Assembly (NCBI GenBank): GCA_002070275.1
Contig: MWCY01000013.1
Coordinates: 1 to 64,000, forward strand
From: Candidatus Hydrogenedentes bacterium ADurb.Bin170
GTDB lineage: Bacteria > Hydrogenedentota > Hydrogenedentia > Hydrogenedentales > CAITNO01
Length of the DNA: 64,000 nucleotides
Direction: 5' to 3'
In this document: positions 41,735 to 50,596 of the stretch, piece by piece
Layout of the letters: every line of letters starts with the position of its first letter
Numbering within the stretch: position 1 is the stretch's first letter
Position numbers and translations under genes: made by a program
Notes under the pieces: generated by a model
The model's input: only the letters and a program-made list of their open reading frames with translations
Databases searched by the model: none
What the model was told of the DNA's origin: nothing

Positions 41735-42604
41735 TCAGTCAGAAAAAGTCGCCATGACCGGCATGTGATCGCTGAGTGCAAAGGACGCCGGATTTTTGGG
41801 ATCCGGCACAAAAGGCGGTTTGCTCAGCACTGCCGCATCTTTGGCTTTTTCAGCCAGATCCGGTGTTGCCCAGATGTAGTCAATGCGGATGCGTGGCTCG
41901 GTGACGGGGTAGGTCGGCTCATCGCCGATACCCATTTTCGCGCCGATGTCAATGAGTCCGGCATTTTTCCACAGCTGATACTCGGGTGCATCAGGGGTAT
42001 GATTCAAATCGCCCTGCAGCAGTACGGGAGCGGTAGTGCGAAGGCTCTCAATAAGCTCGATAATCTTCTGTGCTTCTTCCAACCGCACCTCCTGTTTATG
42101 AGCATGGAAGTGGGTTGTGATAACGTGCAGTTTCCCGAAGGGCGTGGAAAGCTCTGCTCTGCCGAGATGGCGGGTATACAGCGTATCCGGGTGTGCCTCT
42201 CCGGCTGAAGGCCTGTTTTCACTGTATGTAATGTCATAACGCGTGATAATGGCACCGGGGAAGCCACCAGGATAGGTGCGGTCTCCTTTCCAGCCACCCG
42301 GGAAGAAAGCGTAGTTCATGCCGAGAGCTTCGGCAAAACGTTTCACTTTCTTTTCATAGGGCGCTTCTTTGAAAGTGATCAGGTCAGGTTTAAAAGCGGC
42401 AAGTGTCCGGGCTGTAATTTCAGGGAGACGGCTGTGCGCGGCGCCCAGAGCATCACGGTTGCCTTCAGTACGGGGAAATCCACGGAACGCCAGTACGTTA
42501 TAACTGACTGTCCGCAGCGCAAGCGGCGCATTCTGTCCGTAAGCGGAAAGAGCGGTAGTTGCCAGCGCTCCGCCTGCAATACCCAAAAAATCACGTCTTT
42601 TCAT
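41735..42604 (-). CDS. Tat-exported endonuclease/exonuclease/phosphatase (EEP) family hydrolase
   Basis: The 289-residue protein has a Tat signal (MKRRDFLGIAGGALATTA) and a complete DNase-I-like fold. It keeps SYNVLAF at the start, the catalytic Glu in ITFKEAP, the metal/base pair in GDLNHTPD and the terminal SDHMPV. The EEP superfamily includes nucleases, inositol-phosphate phosphatases and neutral sphingomyelinases. Periplasmic location and ceramidase-like neighbours make a lipid phosphodiesterase possible, but the sequence does not decide. The ATG has GAGGAGAAA upstream. It is divergent from a second EEP gene. Confidence 0.86.
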   Translation of the reverse strand: MKRRDFLGIAGGALATTALSAYGQNAPLALRTVSYNVLAFRGFPRTEGNRDALGAAHSRLPEITARTLAAFKPDLITFKEAPYEKKVKRFAEALGMNYAFFPGGWKGDRTYPGGFPGAIITRYDITYSENRPSAGEAHPDTLYTRHLGRAELSTPFGKLHVITTHFHAHKQEVRLEEAQKIIELIESLRTTAPVLLQGDLNHTPDAPEYQLWKNAGLIDIGAKMGIGDEPTYPVTEPRIRIDYIWATPDLAEKAKDAAVLSKPPFVPDPKNPASFALSDHMPVMATFSD

Positions 42605-42784
42605 ACTTATTTCTCCTCAATCGTTCGCAACGGCTGTAAAACCAACCGCGCTTTCTACAGTCAAAAGTTCATGGTATCACAACATTCCTTAAGAATACAG
42701 TTTAAATATGCCTGAATAGGGTGTTAGTATAAATTTAAGTTTTATTCTGCAACACCGCCCCGTCGGGAAAAAAAGCCAGGGATT

Positions 42785-43804
42785 ATGTTTAAAATTCTGC
42801 GTATTTTATTTCGTCTTGTTGTTGTCGGGCTGCTGCTCGCTTTTTATGCGTACCACAACGGTATTCAGTACACGCTGGCGTTTCTGACAAATTCCATGCG
42901 AAATCCGTATTTCGATTCTTCCTCCTATCCGCCGGAGTTAAATTGCTTTGCGGACGAGACTTGTTCCAGCGGAGACCTGCGCGTCCTTTGTTACAACGTG
43001 CTCTGCCGGATGTGCGAACCGGAACATCCCTGGGAGGAGCGGCTGCCTCATCTGCAGCACCTGATTTCCCGTTACGCTCCGGATCTTTTCGGGTCGCAGG
43101 AGCTGGGCGGATGGAAAGATATAAAGGAGCTGATGGCGACAGTAGAGGGACAGTATGAAACGGTCAGTTTTACTTTCGGTCCCTGGGTTTATGCCGATTC
43201 CGCGCTGTTTTTTAAGAAGCAGCGTTTTGAACTCCTCGATTCAGGGCAATTCTGGCTGAATCCCAAACACAACCTGCCCTTCGGCTTTGCCTGGCTGAAA
43301 CTCAGTGTGCCGCGATATGTCTGCTGGGCGTGCCTGCGCGATAAAAAAACTGGTTTTACTTTCCTGTTTATGAACTCCCACTTCGACAACAACTCAACCA
43401 ATAAAGAAACAACGGCGCCCCTTGTATATGAGCACTTCGCAAAACATGCGAAGCAATTGCCCATCATTTTTACAGGCGATTTCAACACAAATCCCACAAC
43501 TGAACGGTATGGCAGACTGATGCGCGGCAATGAGGGCGCTCAGGTTTTTCAAAACAGCGCCGATCTCGTGTCAGTTAAGGAAATGCAGGCTTATGAAAAA
43601 GGAGAGCCGCTGACCCGGGCTCCTTTTCCTGCCTTTAACGATGCTATTGAACATATTTTTGTAGCAGGCCCGGCAAAAATTGTGGTGGATGAATGGGTTA
43701 TGGACTACAACTCCTACGGAGATCCGCAGCGGGACGCTTCTGATCATCCTGCCCTCTTTGCTGTTCTGCGTTTTGATTTGAGAGAAACGGCGCATGAAGA
43801 ATAA
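42785..43804 (+). CDS. Membrane-anchored EEP family hydrolase
   Basis: This 339-residue protein has one N-terminal membrane anchor (LFRLVVVGLLLAFYAY) and an EEP domain facing the periplasm. The catalytic motifs are VLCYNVLCRM, GSQELGG, MNSHFDNNS, GDFNTNPTT and SDHPALF, all present. It therefore should be an active metal-dependent phosphodiesterase or phosphatase of unknown substrate. It overlaps the next gene by 11 nt. Its length and motifs resemble the divergent Tat-exported copy on the other side of the 180-bp intergenic region, but the two have different export signals. Confidence 0.85.
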   Translation: MFKILRILFRLVVVGLLLAFYAYHNGIQYTLAFLTNSMRNPYFDSSSYPPELNCFADETCSSGDLRVLCYNVLCRMCEPEHPWEERLPHLQHLISRYAPDLFGSQELGGWKDIKELMATVEGQYETVSFTFGPWVYADSALFFKKQRFELLDSGQFWLNPKHNLPFGFAWLKLSVPRYVCWACLRDKKTGFTFLFMNSHFDNNSTNKETTAPLVYEHFAKHAKQLPIIFTGDFNTNPTTERYGRLMRGNEGAQVFQNSADLVSVKEMQAYEKGEPLTRAPFPAFNDAIEHIFVAGPAKIVVDEWVMDYNSYGDPQRDASDHPALFAVLRFDLRETAHEE

Positions 43805-46148
43805 AAAATGCTACTGGTATTTTCTGCTGCTTCTTGGTCTTGTGTGCTTTCCGCCGGCGAACGCTGTCGCAGAGACTGTGGAGCTGATTCGGGAGTTTCG
43901 CTTTGATGCGGACAATGCAGCCGATGCCTGGAAGGCGGAAGGTGCTGCCCTCTTTCAGAAGGACGGTTTATACACGGGCAGTATGGCGGGAAAGGTGTTT
44001 CATGGCGTAAGCAGTGAAGAGAAGTTTGACATCCCCGCTGCCCGTGATGGATACCTGCTTCGGGTGGAATGGACTCTGGTGCCGCTGCGTATTGGCGGCT
44101 GGGGACAGCATGTGAATTTGGGAGGCCCTTTTGTGGTGGAGCTGACCGGAAATTATGCCACATTAAACGCCCGGCATCGTGCTGTCACTGCCGTGAAAGC
44201 AGGTGAGGAGACAGTGATATCCTGTGATTTCAACAAGTATCAGGTCTTTGACTGGAGGATCAACGGTGAGCCGCAGCTGGAGCAGGCGGTGCCTGCCTGG
44301 AAAGAAGGGTTTACCCGGAGCGGTCTCGCACTTTCTGATTTTGATCAATCGAAAAGTGCCGCCCGGTGGCTGGCAGTCCGCATAAGCAAGGTAGTTCCCG
44401 ATGAGGTCTTGCTCCTTATGCTGTCCGGCCTGGATGACCTGTCCGAGGCAAAGCAGAATGAGGCGGTTCCGTTTTTTACCGCAGCAGCCAGTCCCATGGA
44501 TAAAGTCTTCCGTGAGGCGTCCGATTTTAAAGGAAAACTGGACGCCAATGTTTGCATTACTGCCGCTGGTCGCGAATCGGAAAGCTTTCAGATTGTAGCG
44601 ATCCCGGCTGGAGCGTCTTTGCACCGGCTTCACGCAGTGACTTCGGATCTTGTACACAGCGACGGTGTGACGCGTATCCCGTCGGGGCAGGTCAGCTGGC
44701 ATCCGGTCGGTTACATTCAGACCCGCGAATCCAATTCCTCCATCCGGCGGGCTGGCTGGTGGTGGCCTGATGTACTCATGCCGCCGGAAGCAGTGGATGT
44801 AAAAAGCGGGTATGTACAGCCGCTCTGGTTTACGGTGGCAGTGCCGCATGGTGCAAAATCCGGCGACTATCGCGGCGTGATTACGCTGAAAGCGGAAGAA
44901 GGCGAGCGTTACGTACCGCTGCGATTGACAGTGCGGAGCTTTTCGCTGCCGCTTCGCGGAAAACTGAAAACGGCCTTCTGCTTTTCTCCGGGTATCTGGG
45001 AGATGTGGTATGCACCGCAGGCAGTGAAAGAGCGGATGGGCTTGACCGGGAGAAGTAATCACGGGCCGCTTTACAGTTCTTCCGAATGCGAGGACATTCT
45101 CAGCCGGGAGGACTGGTACAGACTGTACGATTTTCTGCTGGCGCACCGGCTGAGCCCGACACAGATTTACTCAAGAATCAAGAATGGCCGGAGCAGGGTG
45201 ATTCCGCCTGCGGAGCACATGGATTACTGCTATAAGCGGGGTATGAATGCGACCTGCCTGACCAATGTGGATGTGCTTTCCGGCGATCCGGAGACGGCCG
45301 ATCGGCAGATGGCGGAGCTGGAAGCCTGGATCCGCTCCTGGGAAGAGTGCATAACCGCAAACGACTGGCCGGACATGTGCTGGTATGTACACGGCTTTGA
45401 CGAGTCCGAGATGCGCGAGGATCCGGTAAATACGGTGGATCCTTCCATACGCCGCGTGTTTGGCATGCTCCGGGATCAATTTCCCTGGCTGAAACGGGAA
45501 AGTGCCAATCCGATCAATGAAAAACATTACGGTCTGATTAATGTATGGACCCCGCTGACACAACAGCTGCCCGCCGAGAAGATGGAACTGGTGCGGGAAC
45601 GGCAGAAAGCAGGTGATGAAGTCTGGGCTTATGTATGCTGTGGTCCCGGCAGACCCTATGCCAATCTGTTTATCGACTTTCCCGGTGTGGATCCCCGGAT
45701 CCTCCCGTGGCAATACTACCAGAAAGGAATTACCGGTTTTCTTTATTACCTGATCAATCTGTATGACGGGCAGGAAAACTGGAATACGGAAGAACCGAAA
45801 TGGCCGGACCGCCCGTGGAATCCCTATTCGTTTAAAACGAACAGTGATGGGATTCTGATGTATCCGGGTCCGAATCGGATGCCTCTTGCCAGTACCCGGA
45901 TGGAAAACCTGCGTGATGGTATTGAAGACTATGAAGCGCTGGCGATGCTTGAGGAAATTGCAAGGCGGGCGACAGAAGAGGGAAACCTGCAGGATTATGC
46001 GGAGAGAGCCCGGGCTGGGCTGGCGGTCAGGGAAGAAGTTACAGCATCGTGGACGGACTATACACAGGATCCTGAAGTCATTGTCCGTGCCCGCCGGGAA
46101 GTGGATGCTCTCATAGAGGAAGGGATGCAGCTTACAGGCGCATTATGA
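43794..46148 (+). CDS. Secreted DUF4091-type glycoside-hydrolase-like protein
   Basis: The 784-residue protein starts with a signal peptide ending near ANAVAE. A beta-sandwich of about 150 residues (a laminin-G/CBM-like pattern) and a central region follow. The C-terminal DUF4091 block carries FLYYLINLYDG and the signature LASTRMENLRDGIEDYEAL. Proteins with this domain are thought to be carbohydrate-active enzymes with a barrel core; WYVHGFDESE contains acidic residues that could be catalytic, which is inference. It begins inside the previous gene and overlaps the next by ATGA, so it belongs to the EEP operon. Confidence 0.78.
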   Translation: MKNKKCYWYFLLLLGLVCFPPANAVAETVELIREFRFDADNAADAWKAEGAALFQKDGLYTGSMAGKVFHGVSSEEKFDIPAARDGYLLRVEWTLVPLRIGGWGQHVNLGGPFVVELTGNYATLNARHRAVTAVKAGEETVISCDFNKYQVFDWRINGEPQLEQAVPAWKEGFTRSGLALSDFDQSKSAARWLAVRISKVVPDEVLLLMLSGLDDLSEAKQNEAVPFFTAAASPMDKVFREASDFKGKLDANVCITAAGRESESFQIVAIPAGASLHRLHAVTSDLVHSDGVTRIPSGQVSWHPVGYIQTRESNSSIRRAGWWWPDVLMPPEAVDVKSGYVQPLWFTVAVPHGAKSGDYRGVITLKAEEGERYVPLRLTVRSFSLPLRGKLKTAFCFSPGIWEMWYAPQAVKERMGLTGRSNHGPLYSSSECEDILSREDWYRLYDFLLAHRLSPTQIYSRIKNGRSRVIPPAEHMDYCYKRGMNATCLTNVDVLSGDPETADRQMAELEAWIRSWEECITANDWPDMCWYVHGFDESEMREDPVNTVDPSIRRVFGMLRDQFPWLKRESANPINEKHYGLINVWTPLTQQLPAEKMELVRERQKAGDEVWAYVCCGPGRPYANLFIDFPGVDPRILPWQYYQKGITGFLYYLINLYDGQENWNTEEPKWPDRPWNPYSFKTNSDGILMYPGPNRMPLASTRMENLRDGIEDYEALAMLEEIARRATEEGNLQDYAERARAGLAVREEVTASWTDYTQDPEVIVRARREVDALIEEGMQLTGAL

Positions 46149-48148
46149 CAGAAGATAGAACGGAAGAGAAGAAAAAGAACGCTTTACAGCAGAGCACCAG
46201 CACCTGTTTCTTTGCTCTGCTGCTGCTGTTTTTCTTTCAGCTTTTCGGTCGCTGGATTGAAAGCATTTATCGGTTAAGCCTGATTAAACTGGAACCGGGT
46301 TATGAAATATTCGGGTTGTTCCTTTTTCTGGCTGCCGGACTGCTGTGGCTGATTCCCCGCCGGTGGGATCGGAAGACCCTGCGCTTTTGTCTGGTTTTCT
46401 TTTTTCTGTGCAGGCTGCTGACCCCCTTTCTATCTACACCGGGGCAGGTGTTGCTTTCCGGAATGGGCGTTGCCGTTTGGCTGATTATTTATGCCTTTCT
46501 CCTTAGCAGGCAATACTGTTCAATTCAGGGGGACGGAGGCAGCGGGCTGGCTCTCGCGGTGCTGATCCTGGTGTTGCTTCGTTCAGCGGGAAATTCCATT
46601 GATCTGTCCATGCATATCCGCCCTTTTCTGCTGGGTGTTCCTCTGACAGGTGCCGACCTGCTTCTGAGTCATCGTGTGCTGGCGTCCCTGCCAGAATCCG
46701 GCGCGCCGGACGAGCTGCCGGCATATCCGGGAAATACGCTGGCGCTGCTGAGTCTTTTCGGAAACTATGCACTGATCTCTTTGTTCTTCTCCTGTCCGCT
46801 GGCGGTATGCTGCTGGCATGGCTACCACTCTCTTTTCCTGACAGGCTTACTGTTCCCCGGGATTAGCCTCCTTTCGTTCACACTGTTTTTTCTGCTGCAG
46901 AAGCAGGCATGCTTCTCTGAACAGTTCAGAAAAAACGGACTTTTATGGAATGCCCTGTTTTTGCTTCTCCTCATGTCCGGGCTCATTGTCGGGCGACCGC
47001 CGCTGCCACAGAGCCCGTCCGATGCAGCGGTCATACTGCCCGGTGCCACACTTTCAGGCCAGCCCTTACTGTTGTTCGCTCTCTTTTTGTCTCCTGTCAT
47101 TGTTTTGAATATGCGGAGGGCACAAGCTGTCATGTCCTTTGCTGATCCCCGTCAGGCATCGCTGCGCATCTTTCCCGGGTTTCTGCTTCTCCTCTCTGTA
47201 TCGCTGCTTCTGATCCTCACCAATGTCTGGGGCTATGTGCCTGGTGGTGAGTGGCTTCGCAACCGGTTTTACCTTCCTTTTCTTCCCGCAGGTACTGCAC
47301 TTTTCATCCTGTGGCTAAAAAAGTCGACTCACCGCCCAAATGCATTACGGCAGACGCTGATGTACAGGGCAGCCTTATCTTTTCTTGTGCTATTTCTCCT
47401 GATGCAGGCATGGCAGGGATATCGCAGGGCAGGGCATGCGCCCGGCCATGAAAATCGCATGACCGTGATGACGTATAACATCCAGCAGGGCTCCGAGCAG
47501 GACGGCACTATTGGGTATCAGGCGCAACTCAAGGTTCTGAAGCACTGTGATGCGGACGTGGTCGCACTGCAGGAGAGCGATACAGCGCGACCTTCAGGGG
47601 GAATGGCAGATCCTGTCCGGTACTTTGCTTCTTCTCTCGGATATAATGCCTGTTACGGTCCTGGAAGCATCATCGGCAGCTACGGCACGGCGCTGCTGTC
47701 CCGTTATCCTATCCGATCGCCTCAAATCAGACTGACCTACAGCACTGTGGATGAAGTGGCGACACTGTCGGCGGAGTTGGACGTCAACGGCGGACATGTT
47801 TTCGTTTCATCCAACCATCCGGCCGGTCCGCACGAGGTGATGTCCGCCCATGCGGAAAATCTGGCTGCATCGGGCAGTGAATATCGCCATGCCATTGCCC
47901 TGGGCGATTTTAATTTCACACGAAAATCTCCGTATTATGAGCGGGTACATCAATCCTATCCCGTTTCAGCGGAGGAGAAGGCGGATTTATCCGATCCTGA
48001 GAATCCGGAACAGCAGCGGGACAAAATCATAGATCATATTTTTGCAAGCGCTTCTTTTGAAGTGCTGGAAAGTTATTTTCTTTCACCGCCTGCATCTAAA
48101 AGCGATCACCCTGTCCATTGGGCGGTTCTGCAGCGGGGCGCTGACTGA
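46145..48148 (+). CDS. Polytopic membrane protein with C-terminal EEP domain (PGAP2IP/Cwh43-like)
   Basis: The 667-residue protein has about twelve hydrophobic segments (roughly 20-435) followed by a complete EEP domain. That domain starts at MTVMTYNIQQG and has VALQESDTARPSGG, a YGTALLSRYPIRS block, the catalytic GDFNFTR and SDHPVHW. The architecture and the MTYNIQQG...QESDTAR...YGTALLSRYPI pattern closely follow eukaryotic PGAP2-interacting protein and the C-terminal half of yeast Cwh43, which act in GPI-anchor ceramide remodelling. Bacterial relatives are uncharacterised. The gene is coupled to the DUF4091 gene by ATGA and is followed by a ceramidase-like gene 112 bp on. Confidence 0.75.
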   Translation: MTEDRTEEKKKNALQQSTSTCFFALLLLFFFQLFGRWIESIYRLSLIKLEPGYEIFGLFLFLAAGLLWLIPRRWDRKTLRFCLVFFFLCRLLTPFLSTPGQVLLSGMGVAVWLIIYAFLLSRQYCSIQGDGGSGLALAVLILVLLRSAGNSIDLSMHIRPFLLGVPLTGADLLLSHRVLASLPESGAPDELPAYPGNTLALLSLFGNYALISLFFSCPLAVCCWHGYHSLFLTGLLFPGISLLSFTLFFLLQKQACFSEQFRKNGLLWNALFLLLLMSGLIVGRPPLPQSPSDAAVILPGATLSGQPLLLFALFLSPVIVLNMRRAQAVMSFADPRQASLRIFPGFLLLLSVSLLLILTNVWGYVPGGEWLRNRFYLPFLPAGTALFILWLKKSTHRPNALRQTLMYRAALSFLVLFLLMQAWQGYRRAGHAPGHENRMTVMTYNIQQGSEQDGTIGYQAQLKVLKHCDADVVALQESDTARPSGGMADPVRYFASSLGYNACYGPGSIIGSYGTALLSRYPIRSPQIRLTYSTVDEVATLSAELDVNGGHVFVSSNHPAGPHEVMSAHAENLAASGSEYRHAIALGDFNFTRKSPYYERVHQSYPVSAEEKADLSDPENPEQQRDKIIDHIFASASFEVLESYFLSPPASKSDHPVHWAVLQRGAD

Positions 48149-48260
48149 AAGCAGGAAAAAGCGAAACCGGATGTGATTTGTTCGGGTCTTTTGAGTGGGC
48201 AGTATTTTTAAGATACGCCCTGTTGCGTAAAACATATTCCTCACAACAAGGATGATAATA

Positions 48261-49682
48261 ATGCGTTTGCTGAAAAAAATTCTTCTGGGTGTCGTTGTTC
48301 TGCTTCTCCTCCTCGCCAGTGCTTTTCTTCTCTTTATTGGGCCCTGGCCCACCTATAGCAGCAGCTTCGAAAATGCCGCCTACTTTCAGCGCAACCTTGC
48401 ACAAATTGATACCGTTGCCGCCAAAAACGATATTACCGGCGAGCCGGGGCAATTGCTGTGCGGATGGGGCGTTGCCAATCTGAACCCTCCGGCGGGAGTG
48501 CCGCTGGCGGGGTTGAGTGCCCGGAGAGGTGAACCCTCCACCGGAATTCATGACGATGTTTTTGTGAAAGCCGTTGCTTTCAGCGATGGGAAAGATACGG
48601 CTGTGCTGATCGGTTCTGATATGCTGCTCGTTCCTACCAACGTTGCCGATATGGTGCGTGAAGCTGTCGCAAAGGAAACATCTCTGACAGCGAAAGACCT
48701 CTTTTTCACAGCAAGTCACACACATGACAGTGTCGGAGGCATGGCACCCGGGCTCGTCGCAGCCATTTCTTTCGGGCCCTATGATCCTCAAGTACCCGAC
48801 ATCCTGACAGCAGCCTTTACCCGTGCGATTCTGGAAGCTGTCCGTTCGCTTGCCCCGGCAAAATTTGTTCATGGCGCTGCTGATGCAACCCAGTACATCC
48901 GTAATCGTACCCGGGATGCGGGTGTGGATCCGCTGCTGAACTGGATGGTGATTGAAAAGGAAAGCGGCGAACGCTGTATCATTACGCGCTTTTCTGCTCA
49001 CCCGACTATTCTGGACAGCGATAACATGCAGATATCAGCAGAGTTTCCAGGATATCTCCAGCGAAAGATTGAAGAGGAAACTGGAACAACTGCGGTGTAT
49101 CTGGGCGGCGCTGTGGGCAGCATGAGCCCCCGCGCTCCCGAGGCCAGTTCCGATTACGGAAAATGTGAAGCCCTCGGTCATGCTCTGGCACAGCTCGTGC
49201 TGGAAGCGACCAGGGAAGAACTGGATTTTTCGGATCGTGCTGATGTGGCCAGTGTCGGTGTTTCTCTCGAACTTCCGCCGCTGCAGGTGCGCCTTTTCAG
49301 CCCTAATTGGCGCTTGTCGCCTCTGTCCCGTTATCTGGTCGGTTTGAGCAACCGCGGGTGGATGGGTGCGGTGAAAGTGGGAGATGCCCTCTTTGTGAAT
49401 ACACCTGGCGATTTCAGCGGTGAAATAGCTGCCGATTGGCAGAACTGGGCGTCCCGCAAAGGGATAAGCCTCTGGGTGTCCGGCTTTTCCGGTGATTATG
49501 CAGGTTATATATCTCCTGACCGTTACTATGGGGATCTGTTTGATAAAAAAGGCGGGCTTGCCTATGAAACGGGACAGATGTCCTGGCTCGGACCTCATAT
49601 GGAAGCCTTTTTTACTACATTGATGGAGAAAATGGTCGGCACAATGCAGCTGCCGGTTCAGGCACAGGCTGCTGCCTTCTGA
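48261..49682 (+). CDS. Membrane-anchored neutral/alkaline ceramidase-like hydrolase
   Basis: The 473-residue protein has one N-terminal hydrophobic anchor (ILLGVVVLLLLLASAFLL) and a neutral-ceramidase-like catalytic domain. Signatures are CGWGVANLNPPAGVPLAG (usual start of the domain), GSDMLLVP and FTASHTHDSVGG (Zn-type histidines near residue 152). GGAVGSMSP and SGDYAGYI close the domain. Known neutral ceramidases are about 650 residues with an extra C-terminal Ig-like domain, which is missing here. The start is the second of two close ATGs (48261), eight bases after AAGGA. It may hydrolyse an amide-linked lipid at the periplasmic face. Natural substrate is unknown. Confidence 0.82.
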   Translation: MRLLKKILLGVVVLLLLLASAFLLFIGPWPTYSSSFENAAYFQRNLAQIDTVAAKNDITGEPGQLLCGWGVANLNPPAGVPLAGLSARRGEPSTGIHDDVFVKAVAFSDGKDTAVLIGSDMLLVPTNVADMVREAVAKETSLTAKDLFFTASHTHDSVGGMAPGLVAAISFGPYDPQVPDILTAAFTRAILEAVRSLAPAKFVHGAADATQYIRNRTRDAGVDPLLNWMVIEKESGERCIITRFSAHPTILDSDNMQISAEFPGYLQRKIEEETGTTAVYLGGAVGSMSPRAPEASSDYGKCEALGHALAQLVLEATREELDFSDRADVASVGVSLELPPLQVRLFSPNWRLSPLSRYLVGLSNRGWMGAVKVGDALFVNTPGDFSGEIAADWQNWASRKGISLWVSGFSGDYAGYISPDRYYGDLFDKKGGLAYETGQMSWLGPHMEAFFTTLMEKMVGTMQLPVQAQAAAF

Positions 49683-49722
49683 CAGGCAGCCCCGGAGCTT
49701 CCGGGCAAAAGGGTGATGCGTC

Positions 49723-50568
49723 ATGAAGCGTTTGTTGCGTCTTGCGGGAGGTGGGCACACGCCAAAAGAAATGCGGTGGCATCTTGCGTGCCTCACTGGT
49801 GGCTTCTGGGGGCTTGTGCTTCTCGCCCGGTTGGGGTATCCTGCCGAAAATCACTATGCCATCACTAAAGAAATGCTCAGTGCGCTGGGCAGCTTTGATG
49901 CCCGGTATAACCCCCGCTGGTTCTGGCTTTTTACGCTAGCCATGACTTACTGCGGGCTGATGATGATCCCGGTTATGTTATATGTGCGCCGGCAGCTTCG
50001 GGATCTTTCTCCCATTGGCACCTTTGTCGGTACGATCTTCTTTATCGGCGGGTGCCTGTCTATTTTTTTGACCGGGCTGTTTCCCTATTCCCGCGCAGCC
50101 CTCTGGGGTTCATGGCGCTGGGCGGACATTCACGTGCCCGTTGCAGGCGCTATTGCTGTCTTTTTTTCGCTGGGAGCTTTCTGGTATGCCGCGCTGATTC
50201 TGAAAGACCGGTTCGGAAAAAAGCAATTTACTCCAGTGCCGTTCTGGGGTTACAGTGTGTTTTTTCTGCCTTATCTGGTGTGTTTTTCTGTGTTTTTTAT
50301 ACTCGGACTGAAACTGCGGTGGGATCTTGTTTATCAAGCGCTTCAGCTGCTCTTTCAGGCGGAACTTGCAGCAGCATCTTCCTTTGTGATGGCAGCGGTG
50401 AAGCCCGTTCAGTCGGCGGCGATTCTCGAGCATATTTCCATATGGGGACTGACTTTCTTTGTCGTGTTTTTTGCCGGAGTGATACCTGACCAGGATGGAG
50501 CCACCCCTGAAAAAGAAACAGGCATCCGCCCTGCGGAAGGTGAACCGCAGGTGGATGCCCGGTCATAA
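49723..50568 (+). CDS. Polytopic membrane protein of unknown function (DUF998/Frag1-like topology)
   Basis: This 281-residue integral membrane protein has about seven transmembrane segments and a charged, Pro/Glu-rich tail. Residues around EMLSALGSFDARYNPRWFW and GCLSIFLTGLFPYS resemble the general pattern of DUF998 or Frag1/DRAM-type proteins, but I cannot assign it. Its position after the Cwh43-like and ceramidase-like genes could hint at a lipid-related role. The last 16 codons coincide with a strong hairpin that acts as terminator for the opposite strand. Confidence 0.7.
   Translation: MKRLLRLAGGGHTPKEMRWHLACLTGGFWGLVLLARLGYPAENHYAITKEMLSALGSFDARYNPRWFWLFTLAMTYCGLMMIPVMLYVRRQLRDLSPIGTFVGTIFFIGGCLSIFLTGLFPYSRAALWGSWRWADIHVPVAGAIAVFFSLGAFWYAALILKDRFGKKQFTPVPFWGYSVFFLPYLVCFSVFFILGLKLRWDLVYQALQLLFQAELAAASSFVMAAVKPVQSAAILEHISIWGLTFFVVFFAGVIPDQDGATPEKETGIRPAEGEPQVDARS
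50509..50559 (-). terminator. Rho-independent terminator for the GH38 gene, embedded in the convergent gene
   Basis: Read on the minus strand, a stem of about 15 bp (GGCATCC...CTGCGG pairing with CCGCAG...GGATGCC, one or two bulges, eight-base loop) is followed by TGTTTCTTTTTC. It lies 38 bp after the stop of the GH38 gene and inside the last codons of the plus-strand membrane-protein gene. Confidence 0.75.
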
Positions 50569-50596
50569 TGACTCCGTGCTTCAGTCCGGTGGAAGG

